Assembly (NCBI GenBank): GCA_930367215.1
Contig: OV884059.1
Coordinates: forward strand, 66,063,393-66,127,392
Direction of reading: 5' to 3'
Source: Pollenia angustigena
Lineage: Eukaryota; Arthropoda; Insecta; Diptera; Polleniidae
DNA: 64,000 nt
Of the stretch, positions 11,481 through 22,620 are shown in pieces (the stretch's first letter is position 1; every line of letters begins with the position of its first letter). Under the pieces are notes generated by a model, which saw only the letters and a program-made list of their open reading frames with translations, did no database searches and was not told the DNA's origin. A program made the position numbers and the translations under genes.

Positions 11481-12370
11481 ATAAATAGAAACTGGGAATT
11501 ATTTCCTTTCGAAGGTTACTTTATATTATATTCAACATTTTTTCTTTTATTTTTAATTACAATTAACATCGTGCTTATTTAAATAATTATATTGGACTAT
11601 TTGCGTGTAACAAATCCTTTGGGCATTATTTTCGAATTCTTAGAAGCCCGGGTCCGCTTCCATTTTGCGTAAAAGATCTGCGTATAATGTCTCCTTGTTG
11701 GTTTATTCCATCACCTGCTTTAGACGAAGCTTTTTCTGTTTTTTCGTGTTGCTCTTGGTCAGTTAGATTGTGATATATTGTACACATTTTTCTTGAGTGG
11801 CTATTGTGTCTTCTTATTTCGGTGCCATTTTCTCCATTTTATTCGGGTTCTATTTTTTATCTTTGCTACTTTTTTCTAACTTTCTGGTTTACCTTTGTTT
11901 CGAACTTGTTCTTTCCCAGTGTGGTGTATGTGCTGTTTGTAATAACACCGATAGAATTTTAATTCACATTCGCCATTGTCTTCGTTCATGGACCACTGTT
12001 GTCTTCATTACCGTCCTGGTTGTTGTTATTGTTCTTTATGACATCTAATAAGAGAGCCATACACGTCAGAATCGGGAAATCGGATTCAACCCTACACCGC
12101 TGACTTGGTGGTGACAAATTTCGAATTAGTTTAAGAATTGCCAAGTTTAATTGGAAAGCAGGCAACTGTAGCATCCGCCCAGAGAGTTTTTATACTGCTA
12201 GAACATTCAAAACTTCTAGAACTTCCTGAATGCTGCAGTTCTTTCATAAATTTCATGTTTTTCATATGAAATCTATTTTCAAAGATTATAAGTCTTCCTT
12301 TCTTACTGAATGCTTAATTAAAGGTCGGCATTCTTTCGCCCTATCAAATGCCTTCGTGGAGCTCCTACAC
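11481..12370. other. Degenerate repeat-like DNA, unassigned
   Basis: A block at 11478-11512 (AATAGAAACTGGGAATTATT, then TCCTT) recurs at 18278-18304 next to another LINE fragment, so this is probably LINE-associated debris. The plus-strand open frame at 11797-12048 is hydrophobic low-complexity sequence without a motif. I assign no function. Confidence 0.4.
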
Positions 12371-12373
12371 TTA

Positions 12374-12489
12374 TGGCCTGTTCGTCGATAGCGAATGAAG
12401 ACTTCGTTCGCTTAACTTACATGCAAAACAAAAACAATATTTTAAAATTTGTTTTTGTTTTAAATGTAATTTAAGCGAACGAAGTCTTC
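12374..12489. mobile_element. Truncated palindromic MITE, TGGCCTGTTCG family
   Basis: It starts TGGCCTGTTCGTCGATAGCG after TTA (12371-12373), runs through AAAACAAAAACAA, and turns back to GCGAACGAAGTCTTC before ending in an A-run. The complete sister copy at 56129-56267 shows that about 28 bases of the right TIR are missing here. Confidence 0.85.
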
Positions 12490-12919
12490 AAAAAAAAAAA
12501 AAGTTAAACTAGTGTAATTTCATAGAACAAGCTACATGCAAAATATTTTGACGCGTTTGCGCCGGAAAGTTGGTCAACTTTGAACTTTTTAACGCGTTGT
12601 GTATTTCTGACAAGTAATCAGCTGACAATAAAAAGAATAATTTAACAAATTTGTGAATCATGAAAGTAAAACTTATTGAAGAGCTTAAAAAACATACAAT
12701 ATTTATATAAAAAGAATAAATTCAATAAAATAATAAAATCTTGATATACTTTCGAACACGTTTTCAATGCACAAATAAGTAAACAAATAAAAAACAGCTG
12801 ACAGGAATGGCTTTTGTAACGCGTGTTGTGTAACTTGCAATTTTTTACGCGCTAAAGTTTTTGAACGCACGATACTCGTCGACGAACTAACGCGTGTTAT
12901 GACTTTCACCATAAGCGTA
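12490..12919. other. AT-rich DNA with several ACGCG motifs
   Basis: ACGCG or GACGCG pentamers occur several times between 12550 and 12900 (for example near 12550, 12590, 12818, 12846 and 12892), which is unusual against the AT-rich background. I cannot tell whether this is a fragment of a repeat or regulatory sequence. Confidence 0.35.
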
Positions 12920-13330
12920 TTTTAAACAGACGGACTGATGTAACGACAGATAGACATGGCTAGATTGGGTTAAAATTACTCAAGGACCCAGAATATTTAT
13001 ATCGCACACTTAATCATAATCAGGCACAACCCAAAATTTAACAAAATCGTTTATATTTACATAAGCCAGCTCACAAACCAAAACTACAGTGACCACAAAA
13101 ATTACGTTTTCGTCATTGTCTTCTTTAGCATTTGTTAAACTTAATTTTATTAAAAAATTGCCTGTTTTCTGCCTCTCCGGTACATTTTTGAATTTTGAGT
13201 TGCGCCTATTTATGATTTAGTGTGCGATATATACCCATCTGATAAAATTAAAAACGTTTCTCACGGAATGACAAACTAACTAAACCCTCTTAACAATTAG
13301 TTTTGTAGGGTATAAATATACATATCGAGC
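12920..13330 (+). repeat. Family-A mini-me-like tail, interrupted by a MITE
   Basis: The left part has ACAGACGGACTG, GACATGGCTAGATTGGG and ACTCAAGGACCCAGAAT, the typical end module of family A. The right part resumes with GTAGGGTATAAATA. The 13001-13229 element sits between them. Confidence 0.6.
13001..13229. mobile_element. MITE, ATCGCACACTTAATCATAA family, copy 1
   Basis: Left end ATCGCACACTTAATCATAA pairs with an inverted right end ATCGCACACTAAATCATAAA. A related copy lies at about 19227-19443, sharing the ends and an AATTTTGAGTTGCG block. It interrupts a family-A tail at an AT-rich site. Confidence 0.7.
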
Positions 13331-13909
13331 CCTAACCGAGAAAATAACGTAAGCGACATCATTTTCAATTTTTTTTTTAATAAACGACTTTATTGGAAGT
13401 ATTTGAATCATCTCCTAAAATGTCATGGTCACATAAGTTGTTGTTACGATTTTATATCAAGAACAATTTTATCGTAAGCGTCAACTTTCATGCAAAATTT
13501 AAATTAAATAAAATAAAAAAAACTCTCTCCTGTAAAATTTAATTTTTGGCGCTTATACAGTATATATAAGTAAGTATATAGTAAGTCATATAAAGTTTTA
13601 TAACTTGTTGCCGTGCTGCGCAATCGAAATATTATTTCTGTGTGAGTGTTGCCACCAGTGTTGCCAGAGTAATTTCGATAAATATACATTTTGGCTTCCA
13701 AAAAGATACACTTTTTCGTAAACAGATACATTTTGAAAAAATTCTGAAAATCCGTTTTTAACGTTTATTAACTCATAACTTTTTTATTTCATTTTTAATG
13801 AATATTGTTAAAAAAATGATATCATATAAACTAATTTTTATATTCATTTAAGTAATATACATGCATACATATGTATATTAGGAATGTAATTTTAAGAAAC
13901 TTTCAAATC
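13331..13909. other. AT-rich DNA, nothing recognised
   Basis: Homopolymer-rich sequence up to the LINE target duplication. No coding sequence supported. Confidence 0.5.
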
Positions 13910-13917
13910 AATTATAT

Positions 13918-15881
13918 TTTTTTTTTTTTATTGAATCTTTCTTGTCGAAAATTAAAATATGTATTCAAAGCTTAATCCTAGTCAAAAAGAGTCAAATAAG
14001 CCTGCTAGGCTCAAAGTGTCGGATCTTTTCAGCCTCCGATGACCTTCGAACTTTATTAGATCCCGAGCGAGGTAGTTGGGATGGACCATTAGTTTATCTA
14101 TGTATTTGACTGAATACTTTTTAATTTCTTCCTGGATGGTAGCGATGTTAAGATCTCTGTGGATAATGTCATTACGTATATACCATGGGGCGCAGACAAT
14201 TTGCCGTAATATCCTAGACTGTTTTCTTTTTAGCTTCTGGATATTTGATGCGCATGCAGTACCCCATAATTGGATGCCATATTTTCATATTGGTTTTATG
14301 ATAGACTTGTATAAGAGAACTTTGTTGTCTAAGGATAAGTTTGAGTTTCGACCGATAAGCCAATGTAGTTGAGCTTCTTTAAGTTTCATAGCCGTTATTT
14401 TCGCTTCAATATGACGAGACCAGGTCAAGCGTCTATCTATATGAATTCTCAAGTATTTAACATGGCTTTCTACCGGAACAGTGATGTTATTTATTTTTAC
14501 AGCAGGGCACGTTTGTCTTCTGAGCGTGAAAGTTAAGCGAGCCCATTTAGTCGGGTTAACCTTTATTTTCCATTTTTCTAGCCAGGATTCTAGTTCATTG
14601 ATGTGGGACTGTAAATGCTGCGATGCAACTTTTGGGTCCTGATTAACACTAATAAATGCTGTGTCGTCTGCAAACGTAGAAGTATGTGTGCTCGGGCTTG
14701 TTGGCATATCAGGTGTATATATTATATAAAGTAACGGCCCTAATATGCTGCCTTGAGGGACTCCAGCAGATATTTTCTTGGTGGGGGTGTTGTGGTTTTT
14801 TGATCTAACCATGAATGTTCTGCAGTTAAATAGCTCTCAAGGAGTTCGTGAGTGTTTTGTGAAAGCATTTGTGTTATTTTAATGATCGGCCCATCATGCC
14901 AAACTTTGTCGAATGCTTGGGAAATGTCTATAAACAGTGCTGAGCAGTATTTCTTTCTCTCAAACGCTGATCTAATTTGCACTTGTTCGATTGTACCATG
15001 CCTTGCTCGGAATCTGAACTGATGATCCGGAATAATTGCGTGTTCATCAAGATAGGGAGTTATACTTAAAAGGAATATTTTTTAGAATAGCTTTGATAAT
15101 ATTGATAGTAGGCTGATTGGTCTGTACGACGTAATTTGACAAGCGTCTTTTCCTGACTTAGGGATCATAACAATTGTAGAGGTCTTCCAAGAGGATGGGA
15201 AGTAGCCAACTCGTAATATCGCATTAAAGATGAGCAGCAAGATTCTTGAAGCAGACGTAGGTAAGTTTCTTATCATTGAGCCTGTGAGGCGGTCAGGATC
15301 GGGAGATTTTTTAATGTTGACATTTTCTATTGCTGATTTTATTTGGGTTAATTTAAATTTTATTGGATCGTTAACTGTATCAGGAATAATTGGACGACAG
15401 GAACAAGTATTAGCATCATGGGGCGTGAAAACTTTCTCCAAGTGGCTTGCAAAGGCCTTTATTTTTTCATTTGTGTTTTTGGCCCAGGTACGGTTTTCCA
15501 GTCTTAGTGGAGATTCGTGGATTATAGGGCATTGCGTATGTCTTACAGCCTTCCATAAACTGTAATTGGAGTTTTTTTGTGGCATCTAGGCTGTTTAGAT
15601 AACTTTCTACTGCAGGGTCGTGTTTCTGTCTCAGTTTGTTGCGTAGAGTTGCCTTGCATAACCGCAGTTGGGCCTTGATGGTTGGGGAACGATTATTTTG
15701 CCATTGTTTTCTCAACTTCCTTTTTTCCCTGACAAGGGGCTCTATATCCACAGATGTGAATTGCGGACCACGCTTTATTATACGCTTACTTGGGGTTGCA
15801 TTTCTTGCAGCAGAATCCAAGAGATCCTCCGTAAGTCGGTCGACAGCTGTTTGGATGTCAGATAAATTTTTTAGGGAAATT
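13918..15881 (-). mobile_element. 5'-truncated Jockey-clade LINE
   Basis: The minus-strand 3' end is a run of T on the plus strand (13917-13929), i.e. a poly(A) tail. The 5' end stops abruptly inside ORF2. The octamer AATTATAT occurs at 13910-13917 directly beside the tail and again at 15882-15889 directly beside the 5' end, consistent with a target-site duplication from target-primed reverse transcription. Length is about 1.96 kb, against roughly 4-5 kb for a complete Jockey-type element. Confidence 0.85.
13990..15870 (-). pseudogene. Jockey-clade LINE ORF2 (reverse transcriptase), frameshifted
   Basis: Read on the minus strand from 15870 downward, the sequence runs through the linker before the RT (LLDSAARNATPSKRI...), the RT start (LWKAV ... 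KKSPDPDRLTG), SYRPISLLS, the catalytic block A FIDISQAFDKVWHDG, the GVPQGSILGPLLY turn and the FADD box (F in place of Y, normal for this clade). It ends with a C-terminal block including KPIWKYGIQLWG and APWYIRNDIIHRDL. The RT core is spread over at least three frames with frameshifts near 15.5, 15.08 and 14.8 kb, so it is dead. The endonuclease domain and ORF1 are absent because of 5' truncation. Confidence 0.85.
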
Positions 15882-15889
15882 AATTATAT

Positions 15890-16344
15890 GTTACTATCTG
15901 TTGATGTTAGCAAAACAAATTCATTTTTATAAAAATAAATATACGAGTTAAGCCGTTTTTACTAAAGGGATTATATCAAAAGTTCATATAAATCTTCAGC
16001 AAATAAAAAAGATGTTCATATTTCCTCAGAACAACTTCGCACTGCTAGGAATCATCGATTTTGGTGGATCGTATGTTGAAACGTGTTTTCTTTCACCATT
16101 ATGAAAGCTGCTATGTATTAGTATTGAATCGGTTACGATGATCAGTCTTAATAAGTTTAAGTTGGCTAAAAATTATAAAATATTTTATTTCTGTACATTT
16201 TGCGTACAAATTCAAAATATATGAAAAATGTCAGGAATATACATGGTACTTGAAGACATTAAAAGATACGAGATACGAAAAATTTATCTTTCGTATCCTA
16301 ATGGCATCGCTGGTTGCCACTAGCATTAAACAAGAGCATTATTT
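15890..16344. other. AT-rich DNA, nothing recognised
   Basis: No open frame with a motif and no repeat termini between the LINE target duplication and the next hairpin. Confidence 0.5.
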
Positions 16345-16345
16345 A

Positions 16346-16488
16346 TGTACCGGTTCACACACTTCAAGTTTGAATCGTCAAGTCTTGATCTTTTAGGAGA
16401 GAAGGGAAAAGAGAATGCCATTTCTTTTCCCCTCTCTCCTAAAAACTCAAGACTTGACGAGACAAACTTGACGTGTGTGAACCGGCAC
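16346..16488. mobile_element. Short hairpin MITE with GGTTCACACA ends
   Basis: Left arm TACCGGTTCACACACTTCAA and inverted right arm GTGCCGGTTCACACACGTCA continue as paired arms through CGTCAAGTCTTGA and TTTTAGGAGAGA almost to the centre. The whole ~145 bp folds into one hairpin. There is no coding capacity. The flanks TTA and TAA mirror each other rather than repeat directly, so the target duplication is unresolved. Confidence 0.75.
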
Positions 16489-17417
16489 TAATTGGACTTG
16501 ATTTAAACTGTGATTAAAAAATCAACAGAGCGCCAGTGCGTATGGAACAAAGTGAATGCTTCGCGTTTTTTCTTTCATTACTGGCGGAATGTTTTTGACT
16601 TTATTATTAAGTTTTTTATGGAAAAATTAACTCTCTGTTTTTAAATTATTTTTGCTAATCCCATTGTTTTTAATTTGTTGTACTTTCGTTGATAATTCTT
16701 TTGTCTTGTCTTTTTTATTTAACACAAACATTGTAAAACCCGTTAATTAAGGTCGACGAGTTAAATTTTTGATTTGGACTTCTTCTCATTCTTCTTATTT
16801 TTGTATTTGGTTTGTTGTTGTTTGGACGGTTGGTTTGATGACTTTTTAAGTAGGCGCTAAACATGTTATTTTAAAAGTTTTGTTTTTGTGATTGCTTTTA
16901 TTTTATTTTCATCGTGCCTATTTTTATTTTATTTATTTCACTTATTTCGTTTTCATTATACATTCGTGTTTTCATTAGCTCAAGCTATGTTTTTCGTTAT
17001 TGTATTAAACTGTTGCTAAGGAAACTGATCTTAAATTTTTTGTTTTTTTTCTTCTTTTGTTTTGGACAGTATTTGGGGTTGGCTGGTTTTGATAACAACA
17101 AATTAAACAAAAACAGCAACAAATTTAGGCCATTTAATAATATACGAGCCATTTATCCATGTACTTGCCAGCACTGTCCGCCGGTTGGTGGAATGCAGAG
17201 TTTGCTGATTCAAAATGCATATAACTGCTGTTGTTGTGATAATGTGGGAAAATTTGTCAGATGTGTGTAAGCCATATTGTTAATTGTAACGGGTAATTTC
17301 AAAGTTTTTGTTTGTGTGAGTATGGGATTTAACACTTGCTTCGTGATATTTTTTATGATCAATAGAGATTTTTAAGAGTTTGATTTATATTCCCAGAAGG
17401 TTTGACTTAGCAGAATT
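16489..17417. other. AT-rich DNA with one less repetitive block
   Basis: Most is T-rich low complexity. The block 17090-17270 has higher complexity and an open plus-strand frame ending CTCQHCPPVGG ... CCCCDNVG; see the finding. I found no supporting start, splice acceptor or known domain, so I do not call it a gene. Confidence 0.4.
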
Positions 17418-17638
17418 AGGCCCGTTTTCACAACTTACCAATAGCTTAAAGGAGACTTTAAGCCGCCTTATAAAAAGTGTTCCATTATTAAAAAGTTACT
17501 TTCACCTAAAGTGAGCGATAAAATAAATTAAGGTTCATCCTACCTTGTAGTTTAAAGTAAAGTTGTAATAATGGAAAACTTTTTATACGACCGATAAAAT
17601 CCTACCTTTAGCTATCGGCAAGTTGTAAAAACGGCCCT
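17418..17638. mobile_element. Hairpin MITE, AGGCCCGTTTTCACAACT family, copy 1
   Basis: The arms GGCCCGTTTTCACAACTT and (inverted) GGCCGTTTTTACAACTTG extend with GATAGC, AAAAAGTGTTCCATTATT and AACTTTACTT pairing across most of the length. The length is 221 bp, the same as copy 2 at 33966-34186. No coding capacity. Confidence 0.8.
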
Positions 17639-18309
17639 TTATGTGACAACATTTGTATAACTGAATATCATTATGAGATTTAGGATATCAAAATTTGTAT
17701 TTCCCATAAATTAAGAATCTTTAAACTTCTCAGACAGTTTTCCCGTATTAAATTGTTTATAATTATCTTAAGATTGTCTAAATCATAACCAATTTTTTGT
17801 TGAAATTACAACTAATTTATTGTTGAAAACACGGAAATATTTGTAGTAAATTATTCCAAGTTGTAAAGAAAAGTAAATACAGAATTAAAGAGACCAGACT
17901 AGACAAACTTATTCGTATAAGTATACTCGTATATTATATTCAACATTTTTTTATTTTTCGAATTTATTCTATGAGCTAAATTTCAGTTATGTTTTTTATA
18001 AAGCTTTTTTGTAATAGTCCTATTCCTTCAATTTTCAGGAATGACTTTATAATACACTGCCAGACTATTATATTGTACCTTCTTGTTACATTTTCCCTTA
18101 GCTTTCCTTTGGATAGCAATGAGGTATATTGAATGTACAGAAAAATTTACAATTATTAGACACTAGCAGAACGTAATGCATTTTCTGTCCCGCTACGGCT
18201 TTGTCAGCAATCTTTGTGTCACATTGGATAGTGATACTTTATAAATTGAATGTATGTATTTAACTTCACAATTTTAACAAATAGAAACTGGGAATTATTT
18301 CCTTCCGAT
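17639..18309. other. AT-rich DNA, one shared 30-base block
   Basis: Includes TATATTATATTCAACATTTT (17931-17950) and AATAGAAACTGGGAATTATT (about 18278-18297), both also present near 11478-11545. This suggests a shared decayed repeat flanking the LINE fragments. Confidence 0.4.
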
Positions 18310-18722
18310 TTTCTTTTTTTTTTTTGAAGAGAATCGGTCAGTACGTTATTAAAGGCTCCCTCGATGTCAACTCACACCGCCAGTTTGTACAGTTTGCCAT
18401 CAAAGGATTTCTGTACGACCTGATTCACGGTTTCCACTGATCAACCCTTTATGTAAGCATGCTGCTTATATTTCAGGTCTCTGTTCAGTATTCTACTTTT
18501 TACCATGGCTATCCATTCCAAGTTTTAAAGTAGGAAAGACGTTAGGCTAATCGGGCGATGTGCTTTTGGTGTCGCATTGCTCGGATTTGGTATAGATACT
18601 ACCCTAGCCACCTGCCATACAATCACGCAGTATATATCACTGACAGATAAGTTGATACCAAGTCCACTTCCTTCTGCAAGAGTGCCGCGAAACTACTGGG
18701 CCGATAATGTTTGAAAACTTTT
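18310..18722 (-). pseudogene. Decayed LINE reverse transcriptase fragment (LOA/R1-like)
   Basis: Minus-strand translation gives pieces resembling PISLTSFLLLKLGM, KYKQHAYIKG, SVETVNQVVQKSFDGKLYKLA and VDIEGAFNNV, in that order. HAY.KG, SVETA...V and L.DIEGAFDN are hallmark RT blocks (2-3 to A) of LOA/R1-type LINEs. Several stops interrupt it. The fragment ends at a T-rich run and may derive from the same element family as 10239-10870. Confidence 0.65.
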
Positions 18723-18733
18723 ATTTTTTCTTA

Positions 18734-19047
18734 CCCTGCGGCCACACGTTCAAGTTGTTCTTGATAGTCGTTTACATATACTGCTTATCAAAATTTACAT
18801 AAATTGAAAGCTGTGACGTAGGCTGCACTCAATTTGTAAGCAATTTACTTCCAAGATGTCAACAACAACAGAGACAAACGTGTACTCAGCTGTTAAATTT
18901 AAAGTAAATTGCCAAACAAATGGAAATGTGAAATTGAAAGCCATCTCGTGGTTAATTTAAAAAGTGTGAGTGTGTTAGTAAAAAACTGAGAGTGTATTGC
19001 AAATTGAAAGGAATTAAAAGGCAAAACTTGATCGTGTGGCCACCAAG
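18734..19047. mobile_element. MITE, GGCCACACG family, copy 1, TTA duplication
   Basis: Left end CCCTGCGGCCACACGTTCAA and inverted right end CTTGGTGGCCACACGATCAA; TTA occurs at 18731-18733 and 19048-19050. Length 314 bp. A second copy is at 50921-51243. Non-coding. Confidence 0.85.
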
Positions 19048-19226
19048 TTACCAAATGTCAAATTTTACGTACTCAGTGCTCTAGTTTTGAGTCTATTATT
19101 AATAAACTCACAGTTGCATCTTGCCAAAATCGAGTCACGATTTCTAATCAAAGCTAACTTTATTTGCTCGAAATCTTGTATGTGCTAGATGTACTATTAA
19201 ACTCAAGTTAATATTTTTATAAGTAG

Positions 19227-19443
19227 AACACTTAATCATAAACAGAGTTCAGAAATGTTCAGGAGAGGCAAAAACCGGCATTAAATACATGGTTGCAATT
19301 TTTTTTATCAAATTGAGTTCCACAAATATTAAAGAAGAACAGCTGAAAAGGACAGGTTTAGATTTGATTTAATTAGTTTTAGTTAATGAAAAAGAAAACG
19401 GTATTGATAAATTTTGAGTTGCGACTGTTTATGATTTAGTGTT
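19227..19443. mobile_element. MITE, CACTTAATCATAA family, copy 2
   Basis: AACACTTAATCATAAACAG at the left pairs with AACACTAAATCATAAACAGT (inverted) at the right. It shares an internal GAGAGGCAAAAACCGG-like block and AATTTTGAGTTGCG with the copy at 13001-13229. Confidence 0.65.
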
Positions 19444-20651
19444 TATGAAAAGCTTAAGCGACAAAAACGAAACTGTACAGGAGAAGGTTTGTTTTTTGTT
19501 TTATTTCATAAAAATTTTGTATGTAGGCTGTCGCTTAATATAAAATTGTTTTTGGTATAATATCGTAACGGTACCTTATGTGACATTTTAGGAGTGCTGC
19601 AAGTGTAGCCAATAAAGTCATTTATGAAAAAAAAAAAATAAAATTGAAAATGATGTCGTTGTAGTTTTTTTTGCGGTAATGCCCCGATGTAGTCTATTGA
19701 TCGGTGCAATAATTAATACTTTTTCAATTTATCAATTAATTAATAACTTATCAAGACAAAAAGTCAATAGTTCTGGGAATGCCTATTCATGACTTTATTT
19801 GAATATTATTGAGAATATTTCTGGGTTTTTTTTTAGCTATTTTGTCTGGATCATTACACTTAAAATTATTTTTCTTTCTTTAATTGCTATATGTGGCAAT
19901 TAACTTAAAATTTAACACCCACCATAAAAGTGCTGCATGAGAATAAAACTGCCAACAAATATGAGTCAATTTTAAAATGAACGATAAAAATATTTTTGTG
20001 TGTTTTACTGTCGTTTCCGTAAGCCAAGATCAATCAAAATTGTGAGCAATGAAAAGAATTAAGCAACAGATTCAACAATAAAAATTTGCCAAATTGCATT
20101 GTATTGAAAAAACACATAAATGTTACAAGTCTAAGTAGAGGTTAGGGAGAAACAAAGCGAAAAAATAGTAATAAATAAAAAAAAATTTAAAAAGAAACTA
20201 AAACTTTTAACTCTAATATTTGAGTACATCAGTTAAGTAGTAGTTTGACTACAATCATTTCTATGATGTTGCATAGTATTTTTGAATTTATTTTCTTAAC
20301 AATTTCCTACTGCCAACACAAAGCAACAGTAACAATTATCTCGGCTCTTCACAATGATTTTAATACACTAACAAAAAGTTTATCGTTAATCTTTTTAGTT
20401 TAAAATTTTGTGTGATTTATTTAAATCATTATTAAATATTTTTGTTCAGGTATAATGGTCGAAAATCAGAGAGCTTCAGAGCTGGAAATCTTAAAACTTC
20501 TGGGTTTCAAATCCATGGTCACAATTCCAGTATCAATAAAAGGAATGAAATTTTTTTGTGTGCTAAGTTTCATTATTTGTTGTTGTTTAAGAACTAATTC
20601 ATTAAGTTTAGTTTTCTTGTATCGGAATTATAGCTGCTTTATTTACTAGCC
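19444..20651. other. AT-rich DNA, nothing recognised
   Basis: A-rich and T-rich runs, no motif-bearing open frame, no clear termini up to the hAT-like element. Confidence 0.5.
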
Positions 20652-21111
20652 CCTATGACTAGGGTTCCCAACTTTTTTTGTTGAAATTAAAGTACATTGA
20701 TTATAAAAGGTTAAGAAAAAAAGTACACAGTATAAATGTAAAGTACAATTAATTTCTTTTTATTGTTATATTTAAAAACGTTTTTTTATTGCTTTTCGCA
20801 AGTTTTATCAAACAATTACACTGTGCTAGAATTTCACACTTTTTTTGAGACAAGTCGGGCAACTGGCGCTTTAACCTAATTCGGGTACGCTGAATCCAAC
20901 ACCGGTTCAAAAATGGTTCAGGTTATTGAAATTACCAAAAATAAAGAAAATTCGGAATAAAATTTCCTTTAAACGTTAAAATTTTTTGGCAACCAAACTA
21001 ATTTTTTAGCATCATTTCGAAATTTTAGTTTGTTAAAAATCTATAAAGAACTACAGCTATGCTTCTTCCAGACGTATAAAAAACAAAGCTTCATACAAAA
21101 CAAGCTATAAA

Positions 21112-22390
21112 GGCTGTAGGAAATATCGCCCAAAGAAAAATGGCCCAAAATAATATGAAAAATTACCCAAAAAGTTATATAAGAAATTTTGCCCAAAAGA
21201 AACGAAAAAGAGCCCAAAATAAAAATGAAAAACGACCCAAAAAGAAAAAACGAATTTTTTCCAAAAAAAAAAAAAATTAAAAATTATCCAATTTGCAAAA
21301 CAGTGTTTATTATTCATATAAATCTAGTTACTTACAAATGTAAGAGAAAAACATGTTTTATTATGGTCACAACCAACAAAACTATTTTTAAAGAAACTTA
21401 TTTTACCATAATGTGGTTGTCGATGACAATGATTTGGTTAAATTAAACGTAATATGGCCAACATTTTTTAAAAATGGTTTTGTTCTTTTTTCTCTGGGTG
21501 CATATATTAAACATATAACGAAAACACTTTTGGGCGCAATGATTTTCTCCCCTATGTTGTAACAAATACCGGCAGCGCTTACTAAAGCGTCTCGGCATTT
21601 CCAGCCTTCGGCCGTGCGCAAGGATTTTCTACTCTATGGTATAACAAAAACCGGCTTCGATAGCTAAAGCTTCTCTGCATAGCCTTTGGGCGGGCGCAAG
21701 GATTTTTTCCTTTATGGTATAACAAGAACCGGTTTCGCTAAGTAAAGCTTCTAAAATCTTCCTTGTTTCCGAACGAAGGCCGACTTCGCAGAGAAGCTTT
21801 AGTTATCGAAGCCAGTATTTGTTATACCATAGAGGAGAAAATCCTTGCGCCTGGCAGAGAAGCTTTAGTTAGAGAAGCCGGTTTTTGGTTTACCATAGAG
21901 GAGAAAATCCCTGCCCCAGGCCGAAGGCCGCCTATGCAGAGAAGCTTTAGTTAGCGCAGCCGGTACTTGTTTTTATCAAAGAGGAGAAAATCCTTGCGCC
22001 CGGCCGTAGGCCGGCTATGCTTTCAAGTTTGTAAGCTATGCTTTCGAGTTTGTCCACGGACACTATGACACCGGACGTTATGACATGCCACCTTTTTTCA
22101 ATATGTCCCGTTATTTGTATAAATAACATTTAGGAATTCGTCGTATAGTAATAATGAATGATTTAGACAAATAGTATGCCCAAAAAAATGGACTATTTTT
22201 CATATAATATTTTTAAATTTAAATAAATAAATTTAAAAAACGAAAAATCACCCAATAGTAACGAAAAATAGCCCAACAATTTTGGGTCACTTTTCATATG
22301 AATTTAAGCCCAATTTTACATGGAATTTTTTTGGGCGATTTTCATTTATTTTTTTGGGCCATTTTTCTTTGGGCGATTTTTCCTACAGCC
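21112..22390. mobile_element. Nested element with 8-bp duplication and fold-back ends
   Basis: Left end GGCTGTAGGAAATATCGCCC and inverted right end GGCTGTAGGAAAAATCGCCC; the octamer GCTATAAA flanks both sides (21104-21111 and 22391-22398). Both arms are packed with repeats of the type CGCCCAAA and GGCCCAAA. It sits wholly inside the larger hAT-like element. No transposase seen. The Lys-rich open frame across the left arm is a by-product of the A-rich repeats. Confidence 0.88.
21532..22020. repeat. Inverted pair of ~80-bp tandem arrays
   Basis: Three units on the left (starts near 21534, 21616 and 21694) and three in inverted orientation on the right (near 21845, 21911 and 21993). Units contain GCGCAAGGATTTT, CTATGGTATAACAA, CCGGCTTCG and TAAAGCTTCTCTGC, usually with a small GC palindrome GGCCGAAGGCC. 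Spacing is ~80 bp, except one of 66 bp that lacks the GC palindrome. This is the core of the 21112-22390 element and resembles Foldback/Galileo-style arms built of sub-repeats. Confidence 0.8.
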
Positions 22391-22479
22391 GCTATAAATG
22401 ATTAAAATCTGTTAACAACTTTTGATTTTATTCACAAAAGTCGAAAATTTTTTATTTATTTAAAAATTTCATAAAACGC

Positions 22480-22620
22480 AATATTTGTATGGGAGCCCCC
22501 TTAAGAAGTGGTGATAATAGTTAGGGCAACTCATTGGCTGTTATGGTACTTTTTCTTCAATATATTTCTGGTCTGTATTTAACATTTTTTATGGGAGCCC
22601 CATTAAGGAATGGACATTTT
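22480..22620. repeat. Short direct repeat with TATGGGAGCCCC
   Basis: TATGGGAGCCCCCTTAAG (about 22487-22504) recurs as TATGGGAGCCCCATTAAG (22590-22607) roughly 103 bases later. It is a small tandem duplication inside the hAT-like carrier. Confidence 0.5.

Noticed and set aside
15230..15565. 111-codon plus-strand frame
   Set aside because: Antisense shadow of the LINE reverse transcriptase, which has recognisable motifs on the minus strand.
16914..17270. 118-codon plus-strand frame as a real gene
   Set aside because: The first 60 codons are poly-T-driven Phe/Leu/Ile. Only the last part looks complex, and I report that as a finding rather than a gene.
21189..21446. Lys/Asn-rich plus-strand frame
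   Set aside because: Produced by the A-rich GCCCAAAA-type repeats in the left arm of the nested element.
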